Source of the DNA: Heterotrichella gracilis
Taxonomy: Eukaryota > Sar > Xanthophyceae > Tribonematales > Xanthonemataceae
Direction of reading: 5' to 3'
Length of the DNA stretch: 64,000 nucleotides
Assembly: GCA_032358255.1 (NCBI GenBank)
Contig: JAULBX010024628.1
Coordinates: 1-64,000, forward strand
In this document: positions 33,219 to 44,275 of the stretch, in pieces
How the letters are laid out: every line of letters starts with the position of its first letter
Position numbering within the stretch: position 1 is the stretch's first letter
The notes under the pieces: model-generated
What the model was told of the DNA's origin: nothing
Seen by the model: only the letters and a program-made list of their open reading frames with translations
The model's database searches: none
Made by a program: the position numbers and the translations under genes

Positions 33219-36200
33219 TCATCCCAGATCGAGCTCAAACAGCGCATTGGAGATCACCTTGGTAGAGGGGTGCGCCCTCGCAGGACCGACCTGTTTCAGG
33301 GGCGACCCCGAGAAAGGGTCTGGCAATTGCGCCATCACTGGCACCTCCACATAGCTGCTGCCTTCCTCGAGGCTGGTGTGCCCAGTTCGGCCTGCACTGG
33401 GGTGCAAGTGCTTGGGCTGCGCTGGGCTGGTGGGAGAGCCATGCGCAGCGCTGGCGCTGGTGCCGGTGCTGGCCATGACAAAGTGCAGCAGCGAGGTGGA
33501 GCCTGGGGTGGCGCTGTGGGCTGGCGCAGGCGCGTTTTCATCCCACGACAGCTTCCTGGGCACCTGCCCGCCCCGGTCTGCATGGTTGACAAGGGCCCCT
33601 GTCAATGTCCAAATATACAAGACACACATGTGTATGCACCATTGTCAACCTGCACTTATCAGGTGTAGATGCACTCTTTATAAAACCTGCTCAGGCTGCA
33701 TGATCTGAATCTATCCATAATTTGAAGTGCATGAGTCTTTGGTATACATCATGCAGTGCTCTAGTGGGTCCATGGGCAACCTGCCATGCAGTAAAGCAAG
33801 GGTTATTCCAGCGCAGTGCCAGGATGCCATGCCACATGTGCCCCACCTGCTTCCCCCAAGGGCTTGTTAACAGACCAGCCTGGCGACGGCGTGTGGGCAT
33901 CCTCGCCAAGCATAGCGGCAGCGGCAGGGGTGAGCGATGCAGCGCGGCGCGGCAGCGATGTCGGTCGCTTAAGGGTGCCAAACCTGGGCAGCGGGTCTCG
34001 AGCAGACGACACACCCATTGTCATGCTGATGTCCTGGCAGTGCAGGAGGGGATTTTTTTTATTGTTTTCAACATGCGTGCTCACCACATCACAACATACT
34101 ACAAAACACGTTCATAATCATGCACCCCTGTTTGCAACATCCATGCTGACCATCACACATCCACCACAGCCACAGTACTCTGCATGAATCCGTTCATCTT
34201 TTCTAACAATAGATGGAATATGTGCGTCTATTTTGTACCCTTACTAGATGAGGAGTGAGACAAATGTACAATTCTCCCCACCCACCTGCAGCGGGCTCCT
34301 GAAGGTTGTCTGGTGCCTGGTGAGTGATGCGCGCAGCGTCTTCACCTCCTCAGACTTCACACGCAGCTGCTGAATCAGCTTCTCAGTGTGCTCCTGCAAG
34401 GGCACGAATAGCATGGTTAGTATAAACAACTTGTCATTGAAGAATTAGCTAGTGGTCCCAACGAGTGGTATATTTGGCCACTTCTTCCATAATCACGGCA
34501 TGGACATTCCAAGAGTGCACATTGGATTAGTTTGGTCCAAATGGCTAAAATCCATTTACTCAATATTTCCAATATAAATAGTGTTTCTAACCATGCCGGC
34601 AATAGCCACTGGTATCAGCAGTCACCTGCGCCTGCGCCTGCAATGACGCGTGCGCGCTGTAGAACTCCTCTGCGCGTGCCTCCGCCACCTGGCGGCGCTG
34701 CGCCTCACTGGCCACTTGCGCCAGCATGGCGTCGATGCGCGCGTTGGTCTCGCAGCGGCTCTGCTCAATGGCATTCACCAGGGACTCAACGCGTCCCTCG
34801 GCATCAGCCTGTGTGCACACACAACCCACAGCTCACCACCCCAGATAGTATATTGTATTGCCTTTTGTTATTAATGATAACATTGACATGGTAGATTCAA
34901 GCCCCAGGCATGTAGGGAAGGCGGCTAGTATGGCTGTAATGCTGGAAGGCATGTGAAGATTATTTATTTTATTTTTATTCACTCTACATTCAGGCACTTG
35001 CTGGTTGGGCTTGCGGCGCCAAACTAACCTGGTGCCAAGGCACTGCATGCAACAACCCGACCACGCCCTTTCTCTCATTTAAAAGCACATGAGCAACACT
35101 GCCAACCTTTGCCCGCTGCGCCGATGCCAGCTGCCTGGCCAGCGCCTCAGCTTCCGCCTTGGCCGGGCTGCCTCCGAAGCTGCGCCTGCGCCCCTGCAGC
35201 GCCTGTACCTGGCCCGCCAGCTGGTCGCACTCGCGCTGCAGGCGGTGCACCTCCTCCTCGTGGCCGGCGCGCTCGGCGTCCAGGTCAGCCACCTGGGTGT
35301 AGGGTTTTTGGGGTTAGGGTCAGGGTTTTGGGTTTTGGGTTTAGGGGTTCAGGTTTTGAGTCGGTCACCTGTGTATAATTACAAGGGTTTAGGGTTCAAG
35401 GTGTCAGCATCCAGGTCAGCCACCTGTGAGGCGTTTAGGGTTTAGATTTAGGCATCAATTGTACTTCAATAATGTTGGGGACAACATGGTTGGCATATGC
35501 ACTCCTTGCGGGGAAAGACGGTGTGAATGCCATGGTCAGCATCCAGGGCGCTGCCTGCATGCTTCTTACCCTCTGGGTGAGGTAGTCCACTTGCTCCCGC
35601 GCAGCATGCTCCAACTCCCTGGCATTGGCCCTCGCCCGAGACTGCGCCTGCACAGCACATGGAATCTCTTAAATGGATGACCGAGACACACACACAACCA
35701 CATACCTTACACACGTACACACAGGTTTCACAACGACAAGGAACGCACGCGGCCATCCCACCGTTGGCTGCTGGTACCACTGCCCAGCAGGGCCACACAC
35801 CAAAAAAGGCAAACAAAATAATAAGTAAATAAATAGCTATGCAGTAAGCCCACGCACCCTGCACTGCTGCCTGGCCGCCTCCAGCTCCGCTGCCTGCTGC
35901 TCCGAGAAGCATTGCAGCTCCTCAAGCATGTCCTGGCACTCGCGCAGGGCCTCCCGCCCGCCCTCGTACTGCCCGCCAGCCTCGTCCAGTGCCGCCTCCA
36001 GGTCAGCGATGTACTGCTCCTTCTCGGTCAGTGCGCGCACAAGGATCTCCAGGCGACGCCCGCGGCCTGTGGAGGATACACATTTGGGAGGTTGGTGCAA
36101 TGGTAGTGCATGGCATTTGAATGCAAATGTGGTGCGGTTCGGGGAATACCTGGAATGCATGCAGATGCGACTGCCACAAGGCCGGGCCATTATCAAATTG

Positions 36201-39200
36201 ATTATCCAAGCCTGGGATGCCTGCGCACGCCGTGGATGTACAGCAATGTTGCACTGGATCGTTCGACCAGCAGGTGCGTGCAAGCTCATGCAAAGCGGGC
36301 TCTAGGGTTAAGGCATCACCATCAGGGCTCACACGCTCGCTGGGACCGACATCCTCCTCAGCAGCAGGCAGACGAGCATCACCATCCCCACTCCCTGGTG
36401 ACCGCCCACCATCTACACCGCTGCTGGCTGCACCCGGCGACACCCTAGACCCTACACCAGGGTGTTCTGCGTCCTCCTGGTGGCCCATCTGCTCCACAAA
36501 CGCCTCCTGGAGGCCTGCGCAGGTGCGCTCATGCTTCTGCACCAGCGCCTCAATGAGCGCATCATGTCCCTCCTGCACCTCCTCCAGCTGCTGCCTGTGC
36601 AAAAAAACACAATCCGTTTCACATGCATCCCAACAGTAAAGCCAAATCAGCAGTCAGTATTGCACAAGCGGGCAAACAGCAGTTCTTTCCTTTTACTGCT
36701 TATACCACCTCTGGATACCACCTAAATAGATCCTACATGACTTGATTGCCAGGGAATGGAGATTAAGGATACGATGAGAGAACGATGCAGCCTTGAACAA
36801 GGCGTGGGTCGAGGAAAAGAAGTTGCCAATGAGAAAGGCTTTGCCTATCTGTCCACACTGCCCCCCACCAAGGCATTCCTGTATGCAACTGCGGGGGGAG
36901 GGGGGCGGTGGGCTCAAAACTGAAGTCCCCTACCAAGGCGTTTCTGTTACCTGTGGCTGAAGGATAGCCCCTCTAGCTGCTGCCTATGCTCCACAATGAG
37001 TGCGTCCACTGCCTGCTGGTGCTGCTCCCTGGCTGCCTGCGCCTGCGCCTCATACCGCACCTTGAGCTCCTCTGCATCCTGCTGGCGCTGCTGGGCCATC
37101 AGCGTCTATATCAGATCCATGGAATATCAAAGAGAAATGGACAAAAACCCTCAATTTGTTACTGAGAACTAAGAGCAAAATCATGGATACGTAAAAACCG
37201 TATTGTAATAAAAACATCAAATGTGATATCAAGCATAGACATTTTTGGTCTTTTAGCAGACAGAGTTGAGCCAGCAAAGTAAATTGAATTTCGCATCCAG
37301 TAGAATCAAGTGCATTTCACTGGTGTAATGGGTGCTAACGAGTGTTTTACACAAAACTTACAAGTCCCTGGCCAGGGAAGGTCTTTGCAAGTTGTAACAT
37401 GTCAGGCATGGACTGCTGTAATGCCACGCACAATTTTGCACCACCTGATTGAACCCACCTGCAGCATGTCGGGGTCTGGCGAGGTGGCAGCCGAGCGCGT
37501 GCCCCGGATGTGCGCCACCAGTGCCTGCGTGTCCGACTCCCACTGCTGGTGCAGCGCCCGGTACTCCTGCTCCAGCTCCTGGGCCCTGTGCTCAGCCACC
37601 GCCAGCTGCACAACCAGCTGCTGGTTGGCACCCACAAGCCCATCCCTCTCCCCCGCCAGCTGCTGCAGCGCGGCCGCATGCTGCGCACGCATGTCATCCA
37701 CCTGTTTGGCATGCTTGGCGGTGAGGTCATCTAGGAAAGCTTCCTGAGCCTGCTGCACCCTCTGTAGCTGGTCAAGGAATTCGAGTTGGACCGATTCCTG
37801 CATGGCGGCAATGTCCAGGTGGTCGGGGCGGTGGCTGGCGGCGCATTGCTGCTCCTGCAGTTGGGCATGGGCCCTCTCCAGCTCCCGTGACAGCGACTCT
37901 ATGGTGCTGCTGTACTGCACTTTCACCTGCTCAAGCTCCTCCACCGTAGCTGACAGCTGATTCTGAAGCTGCGCCATGTCAGCAGGCGAGGCAGTGCCGC
38001 TTTGCCCAGACTGTGACCCCCTGCGGGACGCAGCGCCCTGCTGCTGCAGGTGCTCAATCACGCCCTCATAGTCGGCAGCAAGCTCCTGCATGTCAGTCAT
38101 GTGCTGCACCTTGATGCGCTGCACCTCTGCCTGGCATTCCTCAGCGGTTTGCGCAACCTGGATGCTGCAGCTCTCCTGCATGAGCGCCATGGCTGCTGCC
38201 GCACTCTGGCCCTCGGGGGAGCCCCTGCCAGCCGCGCCCTGCTGTGCATGCATCAGGCTGTCCTGCAGCTGCTGCATCGTGGCGTCGTGGTGGTTACGCA
38301 CAGCCTGGACCTCCATGTCATGCTGCTGCTGCACCTGCTGTATCGTTGCATCGTGCTGATCCTGAACAGCCTGAATCGCTTCTTGATGCTGCTGTCGCAA
38401 CTGCTGTGACTTGGACTCGTGATGATCCCGGACAGCCTGAATCTCCGCTTGGTGCTTCAGCTGCAGTTGTTCCACCTGCTGTGCGTGTTGCCCTTCCACG
38501 TCGGCGAGCCGCTCGGCGTTGGCTTGCTGGAGGGCGTCTAGGCTGCTGACAAACTGTGAAGCCATGGCGTGCAGGTGCTGCTGGTTCTCAGTCCTGGCGC
38601 CATGCAGGCTCTCCTCTAGTTGCTGCACAATAACCCCCAGCAAGATTTTCAGAAGATGAAAGAGAGGTTGATTCTGCATTCAAACGAGCCCAAGCTGTGC
38701 GGTGTAATTTGTGTGCAATGTGCAATTTATGCCAAGTGATTACATGCACGATGTGTTGTACAACATAGGAAATCACCTGTTTGATGGACTGCACATCCAC
38801 TGTATGCCTGCTGTTTTGCATTTGCAGCTTTTTGGCAATGTCCTGCCCAAACTGCTGCACCTCAACTTCGTAGTGGCGCTGTATCTCAACAAACAGGGCC
38901 TCGTACTCTGACTGGAGGGATTGCAACGCAGCAGCATGCTCGGCATCAATCTCCACAGTCAGCTGATCAACACGCTGCCGTGCTTGTTGCAATTGTTGCT
39001 GCAGGTCATCTATCTGCTCACTGTGGTTGGCGCTGCCAATGGCATCCTGAAACACACCATTGCGTTTATCCCTTGCTCATAATGTGAAAAAGTGTTTACA
39101 AAAGAAAGAGACACAGACCCTGCTCACCTGCGAAGTTGAGCATGCCTGGGCTTGCTGCAAAGCCTCCTGCAATCTGTTGACATGAGCATCCCTGGCAATA

Positions 39201-41407
39201 AGTTCCTGTTGCAATGTTGCAATCTGGCCTTCAAGGTGCCCCTCAAGCTCACGCATTGAACTCTCTGCTTGCGCAAATGCAGCCTGCAGGTTCTCTACCT
39301 GCAAAATTGTGCACAGAGTCACCACATTGCTGAACGCAGAAAAATCATACATACCACCTGGCAGGCTTGAGCTACGTTCAGCAAGACAGTACTTCCAATG
39401 ACCATTCTGCAACCATGGAGCAGCGTGGGTTGTATCTTACGTGCGAATCTCTCCGTGAAACCTCTTGCAGGAGCGTTGTGATGTCCCTCTCAAGCTGTTT
39501 CCTGGGAGGCTGGTCAATCGCCTCTTGGTCCTGAATACAAAAGATTGGAACTCTAGCATTGTTTTTGCTAGTGGCTTCTCATGTGATGTGTACGCAGGCA
39601 ATGCACAGCGCTTGCTCAAACCCAATGTTGCTGAACACACCTGGGTTGCATCCTGGGTCTGCAGTGAGACATGGTCCTGGCCACGTGGTGTTGGCACCTG
39701 TGACGATTTGTCCTCACAATGGACGGAGGACAGCTGCGTTGTCAGGAGGGCCAGCTGGACTGTTGCTGCTTCCAGGTCAGCCTTCAGGGCCTTGAGCTGC
39801 TCATCCTTCTGCAGCATTTGGTGCTGGAGCTCCTCATTCATGGTGTTGCTGTCAGCCAATCGAGAGCATTCTTCCATTGAGCTAGCTAGCTGCTGGCGAA
39901 GGTCAGATGTGCAGCTTTCGTAGTTCCCAGCCGCCTGCTCAGACAGGTACACTGTGGTTTTCAGCTGGCCCTCGCATGTCTCCAGCCTTGCAGACAGTTC
40001 CCGAGCGTGCTCTTCCACAGCCTGCGCTTGTTGGAGTTGGGACTCATACTGCTGCAGCTGCAGTTCGTGGGATGACATCTGTTGCTGCAGTTGAGTGACC
40101 TCCTCACTCCGCTGCATGGCAATGGATTCACAGCTCTCCAACTGCTGTTGCTTTGCTGCAAGATCCTTCCGCAACTGCATGTTGGCCTCATGGAGTTGCC
40201 TGGCATGATCCTCAGCATCCTGATGGGGCACACAATGCATTCATGTGGTGCCATGGGGGATATGACCTGATCTGCTGGGAGCCCTTATGAATGGTAAAAT
40301 GAATCACCATGGGGCAATCATGAAGATGGACGTCTAACGAGACCTCCTGATAAATTGTAGGTGATTGAGGGGAAGCACGGGGACAATGCATGAACATGGA
40401 TACCTGGAGTCGTTGGTGACGATTCTCTGTATTCATTGCAGTTATGTGCAGCTCCACCTCTGCGTCGATGAGCGCTTTCCGCAGTCGCTGATTGTCCGCT
40501 TGCTTGCTGTCCGCCCCATGCTGTGCTGCTTCCAGCTGGTGTTGCAGCATAGACACCGTATCTGACAATGGATTGGATGTATGGCTGGCCGCCTGCATTG
40601 CATGCACAGAATGGTAGCTAATGCAGCTACTCCATACTCAAATTGCATACAATACTGCAAGAATGATGGAACCTCCTTGTTACCTGCTGCTCCAGCTCCT
40701 GCAGCCTCCCCTGAGCAAGCAGCAGCTCCATTCTGAGGCGCTCCACCTCTGCATTTGTGCTGGTGCTTAGCCCATCTATCAAACCACGGTACAGGATACC
40801 TGGATCGCTTGACATTTCATCGGGCGCTGCTGCAGCGCCGTCCCAGCACCCTGCACATGACAGTGTCAATACACTTCCTCCCATATATCGGTATGACTTC
40901 AACAGGGGATTGATCCGTACCCTGGCCGCTGTGCAGCTGCTCTTGCTGCTGTGCTACCACTTCCTGAAGTTGCCCAGCAACTTTGACCCTGCAGGAACAT
41001 TTGGAGTCAGAAGCAGTGGTTGGACTCTTTACTGGGTCGCCACAGCTGCCAAGCGCTCACCAGTCTTGCAGGCGCAGCTTCAGGTCTGCCACTGAGAGCT
41101 CTGCTCTGTACAGCCGCGAGGCAACAGCCTCCTCTATGGCAGCATCCCTCTCTGTGTCCGCTATGGGGAGGGAGAGAAGGAACTGGTCAACTTCAGTAAT
41201 CACTTGCAGCTTCCAGTCCTCTGGCCCTGGGCTGGTTTCTTCAGAGCTGTCGTCCCCAATGCCGTAACCCACTGCACAGGAGTTGGGTGCAAAGTCTGAT
41301 ATGACATGCAGGTGTTGAGTCTGTCAGTTCGTTTCTATAGGCAAGTGAAGGTGTCTCAAGGTGGGCTTGACCAGGAACCCACCTGCTGTGCTGCACACGG
41401 CCTCCAT
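33219..41407 (-). CDS. Very long coiled-coil protein
   Basis: About 18-20 exons on the minus strand encode roughly 1,500 residues, nearly all Gln/Glu/Leu-rich heptads. The suggested start is ATG at 41407 (MEAVCSTA), whose 25-nt exon joins in phase to VGYGIGDDSSEE at about 41271. Clear coding blocks lie at 41270-41060, 40850-40680, 40598-40410, 40220-39640, 39300-39130, 39050-38780, 38620-37460, 37110-36960, 36600-36310, 36070-35860, 35650-35580, 35292-35105, 34810-34625, 34395-34290, 34040-33850 and 33590-33219. The last two blocks are Ser/Pro-rich and disordered. No transmembrane segment or catalytic domain is seen. Such proteins are often golgins, centrosomal or basal-body scaffolds, or organelle-tethering proteins. 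I cannot choose among these. Exon borders in the middle are approximate. Confidence 0.75.
35293..35430 (-). repeat. Exon-edge echoes with TTTAGGG runs in the coiled-coil gene
   Basis: The acceptor and start of the exon at 35292 (minus strand CAG|GTGGCTGACCTGGACGC) recur upstream at 35401-35428 as CAG|GTGGCTGACCTGGATGC, and in shorter form at 35361-35375. CCCTAAACCC-type words separate them. Confidence 0.88.
38266..38460 (-). repeat. 66-bp tandem coding repeat in the coiled coil
   Basis: Three successive units of about 22 codons read EIQAVRDHH, AIQAVQDQHDATIQQV and EVQAVRNHHDATMQQL. The match at both the DNA and protein level shows recent internal duplication within the coiled-coil coding exon. 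Confidence 0.75.
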
Positions 41408-42204
41408 AGCTGTTGCCCTGATAGGGTGGTGAAGCGGTACAAGAATGGCCTGAAAATTCACGAGGTTTCTACGTGCTTAAGTACAACTCCTTGGCTGCCT
41501 TGGGTGACCAAAGGGCGCTGGCACCACCACCCCTTCAACCGCTGTAGCGCCATGGGTCGTGTTTCGCAGTAGCAACCCTTGCAATACGTTCAAACGGTGC
41601 AGTATAATTGAACGTGTTCTATTTCAAGAACTTGTGCGGTTAGAGAGGTTGTGTGCTTTCTGGGTTCCTCGACCTGGGAGCAGTGCAGTATGTATGCATG
41701 CCAATGTGTACGGAATGTGTCTCTGAGCTCGACTAGACTGTGAGCGGTATTTAAGCGTCGGCACACATGAGGCAATGAGAGTTGACCGCAAGACACCTTT
41801 GCCACAGTACGAGCCGTGTACGACAAGCTGGTGTACGACAAGGACTTCGTGGGTTTTGCAAGGATGTATTTTGAAAATCTGAATCCCCTTCGGGATACCG
41901 TTTGAAAATCTCCCTGAGGATGCCGGGATAACGCGCAAAGCTTGCGCTTCAGCACAGCAAAGACTCTTGCGTGTCATAGCAGGGGAGCTTTCTGTTGCTT
42001 ACCTCAAGTGCAAGTAGCATACAACGGCGAAGATCTGTTGTGGGACATATGCATGCATGCATGCATGCATGCGTGCCACTGGCGTATCCTCAACTGGAGT
42101 CCTCTTGAATTGCCTAGTGACAACGCCCTGTTCTCTGACGTGAATGCACTTTTCCGTATTGTTGACCAGTAAACTTGTCGGTTGCTATACGGGCTATCCA
42201 ACCC
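41408..42204. promoter_or_regulatory. Divergent promoter region, coiled-coil gene and PSF1
   Basis: About 800 bp between two head-to-head starts. Contains an (ATGC)n run at 42049-42072. No TATA box or other element could be assigned with confidence. Confidence 0.4.
42049..42072. repeat. (ATGC)n microsatellite
   Basis: About six units of ATGC, self-complementary, 133-156 bp upstream of the PSF1 start codon. TGCATG words are frequent throughout the window, but this is the longest run. Confidence 0.95.
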
Positions 42205-43410
42205 ATGTTTGGAGCACGGGCTGCCCACCTCCTCCAGGAGGTGGCCTTCATACAAGCGGAGCACCTGCCTCCCTACAACGTAAGCCATCTACCGTAAACC
42301 ATCTGCTGCTTTTCCTGCCATCCTCACACCGTGGTGGCAGATACCGCGGCTGAACTTGACATCCAACCCCGCTTGCAGGATGAGCTGGTGCGGTTGGTCC
42401 TGGAGGAGATACAGGAGCTGGATGCTCAAAACGAGAAAATATCCCAGTAAGTAACCAGAAACCCACTTTGGAAAGTTCACTAGCTGTCACACACGCCTGA
42501 AAAATCAATTCTTGTGTGGCAGGGCGGTCAGCGCAGGAGAGACCGACCGAGACTTGTGGGTGCAATACCCAGCAGAGTCAACGTCAGTGATCATTATTCA
42601 CGAAGCCATTCTGCGCAACAAGCGGTGCTTGATGAACTACCAGTGCGTTGCTGTTGCTGCGTATGCAGATCCTCTGTGTTTGAACTTCCGCTGGTGGTAC
42701 AGTTGCTTTTTCCGTGCCTGAGTCTTTTGTGCATCACCCCTTCAGTAACCAGCGGTTCAAACTGCTGAAAGAGCTCCGGTGGCAAAGTCGCAACCTGCCT
42801 GAAGCCATTCAGAAGAACCTGAGCCCAGGAGAAGTGGAGGTGGGTCTCTCCCTTGTCTCGTGCTGTAGCCCATCTGCACTCGCGCCGCACGGCATGCCGC
42901 ATAAGCACTGAGCCCCGCAGCAAACAATTGCTTACGGCCGACTAACTAACAGCTTGTGGGTTCCAGCTCTACAACGCCTATGACAAGCTTCTGAACAACT
43001 ACTTCAGAAAAGGACCGATGGGCGTGGGGATGGACTTGAGCCTTGTAAGTTTCTGTGACTACCTCAAGCTGATCAGTTCTAACAATGAAATATTCATCCT
43101 GTACGCCATATCCCTCATATTGTATAGTGCAATCTCATGAATGAGCAGGTGTGTGGTGCTTGTGCCAGAGCACACCCTATCCCTGGTCAGGTGTCAAGAT
43201 GAGGTTGACCTTTTCTGCTGCTTGCAGGACGAGCTGCCCCCCAACGACTGCCTTGTCCACGTCACAGTGCTGGAAACAACCGGGTACCTATCCTTGGTGA
43301 ATGGGCCGACGGAGCTGGGGATGGTGGGCAGCCGACACGCCTTGCCTAAATCCGAGGCTGAGCCACTGATCCGCGAGGGCAAGGTGTTGGAGTTCATGCC
43401 TGAGATTTGA
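42205..43410 (+). CDS. PSF1: DNA replication complex GINS subunit PSF1
   Basis: Six exons in phase: 42205-42279, 42379-42446, 42523-42642, 42746-42839, 42967-43044 and 43228-43410, giving 205 residues, the normal PSF1 length of about 200. Landmarks: MFGARAAHLLQEV, LPPYNDELVRLVLEEIQEL, ILRNKRCLMNYHNQR, LKELRW, NLSPGEVELYNAYDKLL and the C-terminal B-domain ending GKVLEFMPEI. With SLD5, PSF2 and PSF3 it forms GINS, which joins CDC45 and MCM2-7 in the replicative helicase in the nucleus. The Met was chosen because it begins the conserved N-terminal helix. Single-copy housekeeping genes of this kind help to place the organism. Confidence 0.93.
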
Positions 43411-44275
43411 TCATTCAATGCCTCTTGTCATGGCCCACCACTGTGGAGTAGGTAGGAGTATGCTTTGGGTGAAAGCCGCTTATGATCTGCTCTCTGTGCC
43501 AATATGTCACCCGACGACGCTGTTGATGCATGTACAGCAACGCAACAGAATTCTATTGGGAGTTGGAGCATGGTTGGGACTTGGAGATGGGGATGTGCAA
43601 GGAACCTTGCAATTTGTTTTCTTGCTTGCTTTCTTTTTACTGTTTTATCGTTCTAAGGGCTTGCTTGAAATGAGTATGGTTATCAGCAGGAACTTGTAGT
43701 CATAGCTCCCAGACTTCTCACCACTGTGTCCACTGGTTACTGTATCGAGGACGAAAGGCCCAGGCATCAATGATTCAGCTTGACAGGTCACCCTGTTTTG
43801 CATAATGTGGTAGACTGTATACGTGTGTGATGGATCAAGGATGATCCTATCACTAATTAATAATCAAGAGTATCCATGTTGACCTTGGTCAAATTGGATC
43901 GGGGTGTCAAGGTCAATATCAGCTAATAACTTCTGAACTGATTTGAAATTCTTGGGGTTTGTAGGTCAATAATATGTGGCGGTGATCACCAAGCAATTCA
44001 TGAACTCGAATTGATTATGAAGTGCTCTTTATGTAATAATTATAAATACACGCGCAGCACAAATAGTCAGCAAGCATCGATGGTCTTTGCATGCATGCGC
44101 ATGAACACATCTGGTCCAATTGTATACCATGCCGCTTGGCATGATTTGCCATGGCAACATGCACAACATTACTGCCATGCATCCAAGTTGGCCCCTCAGG
44201 GTGGGCCAATCAGGGTGACTTGCTGAATCACTAAATCTACATGAATCCAGTGCTGTCAAGGAGCTTGGCTATCGC
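43411..44275. other. Convergent intergenic region, PSF1 and CDC50 3' ends
   Basis: About 865 bp holding two 3' UTRs. AT-richer around 43840-44050. No gene recognised. Confidence 0.5.

Noticed and set aside
35801-36640. Plus-strand open frames across the coiled-coil exons
   Set aside because: They are shadows of the minus-strand coiled-coil coding exons.
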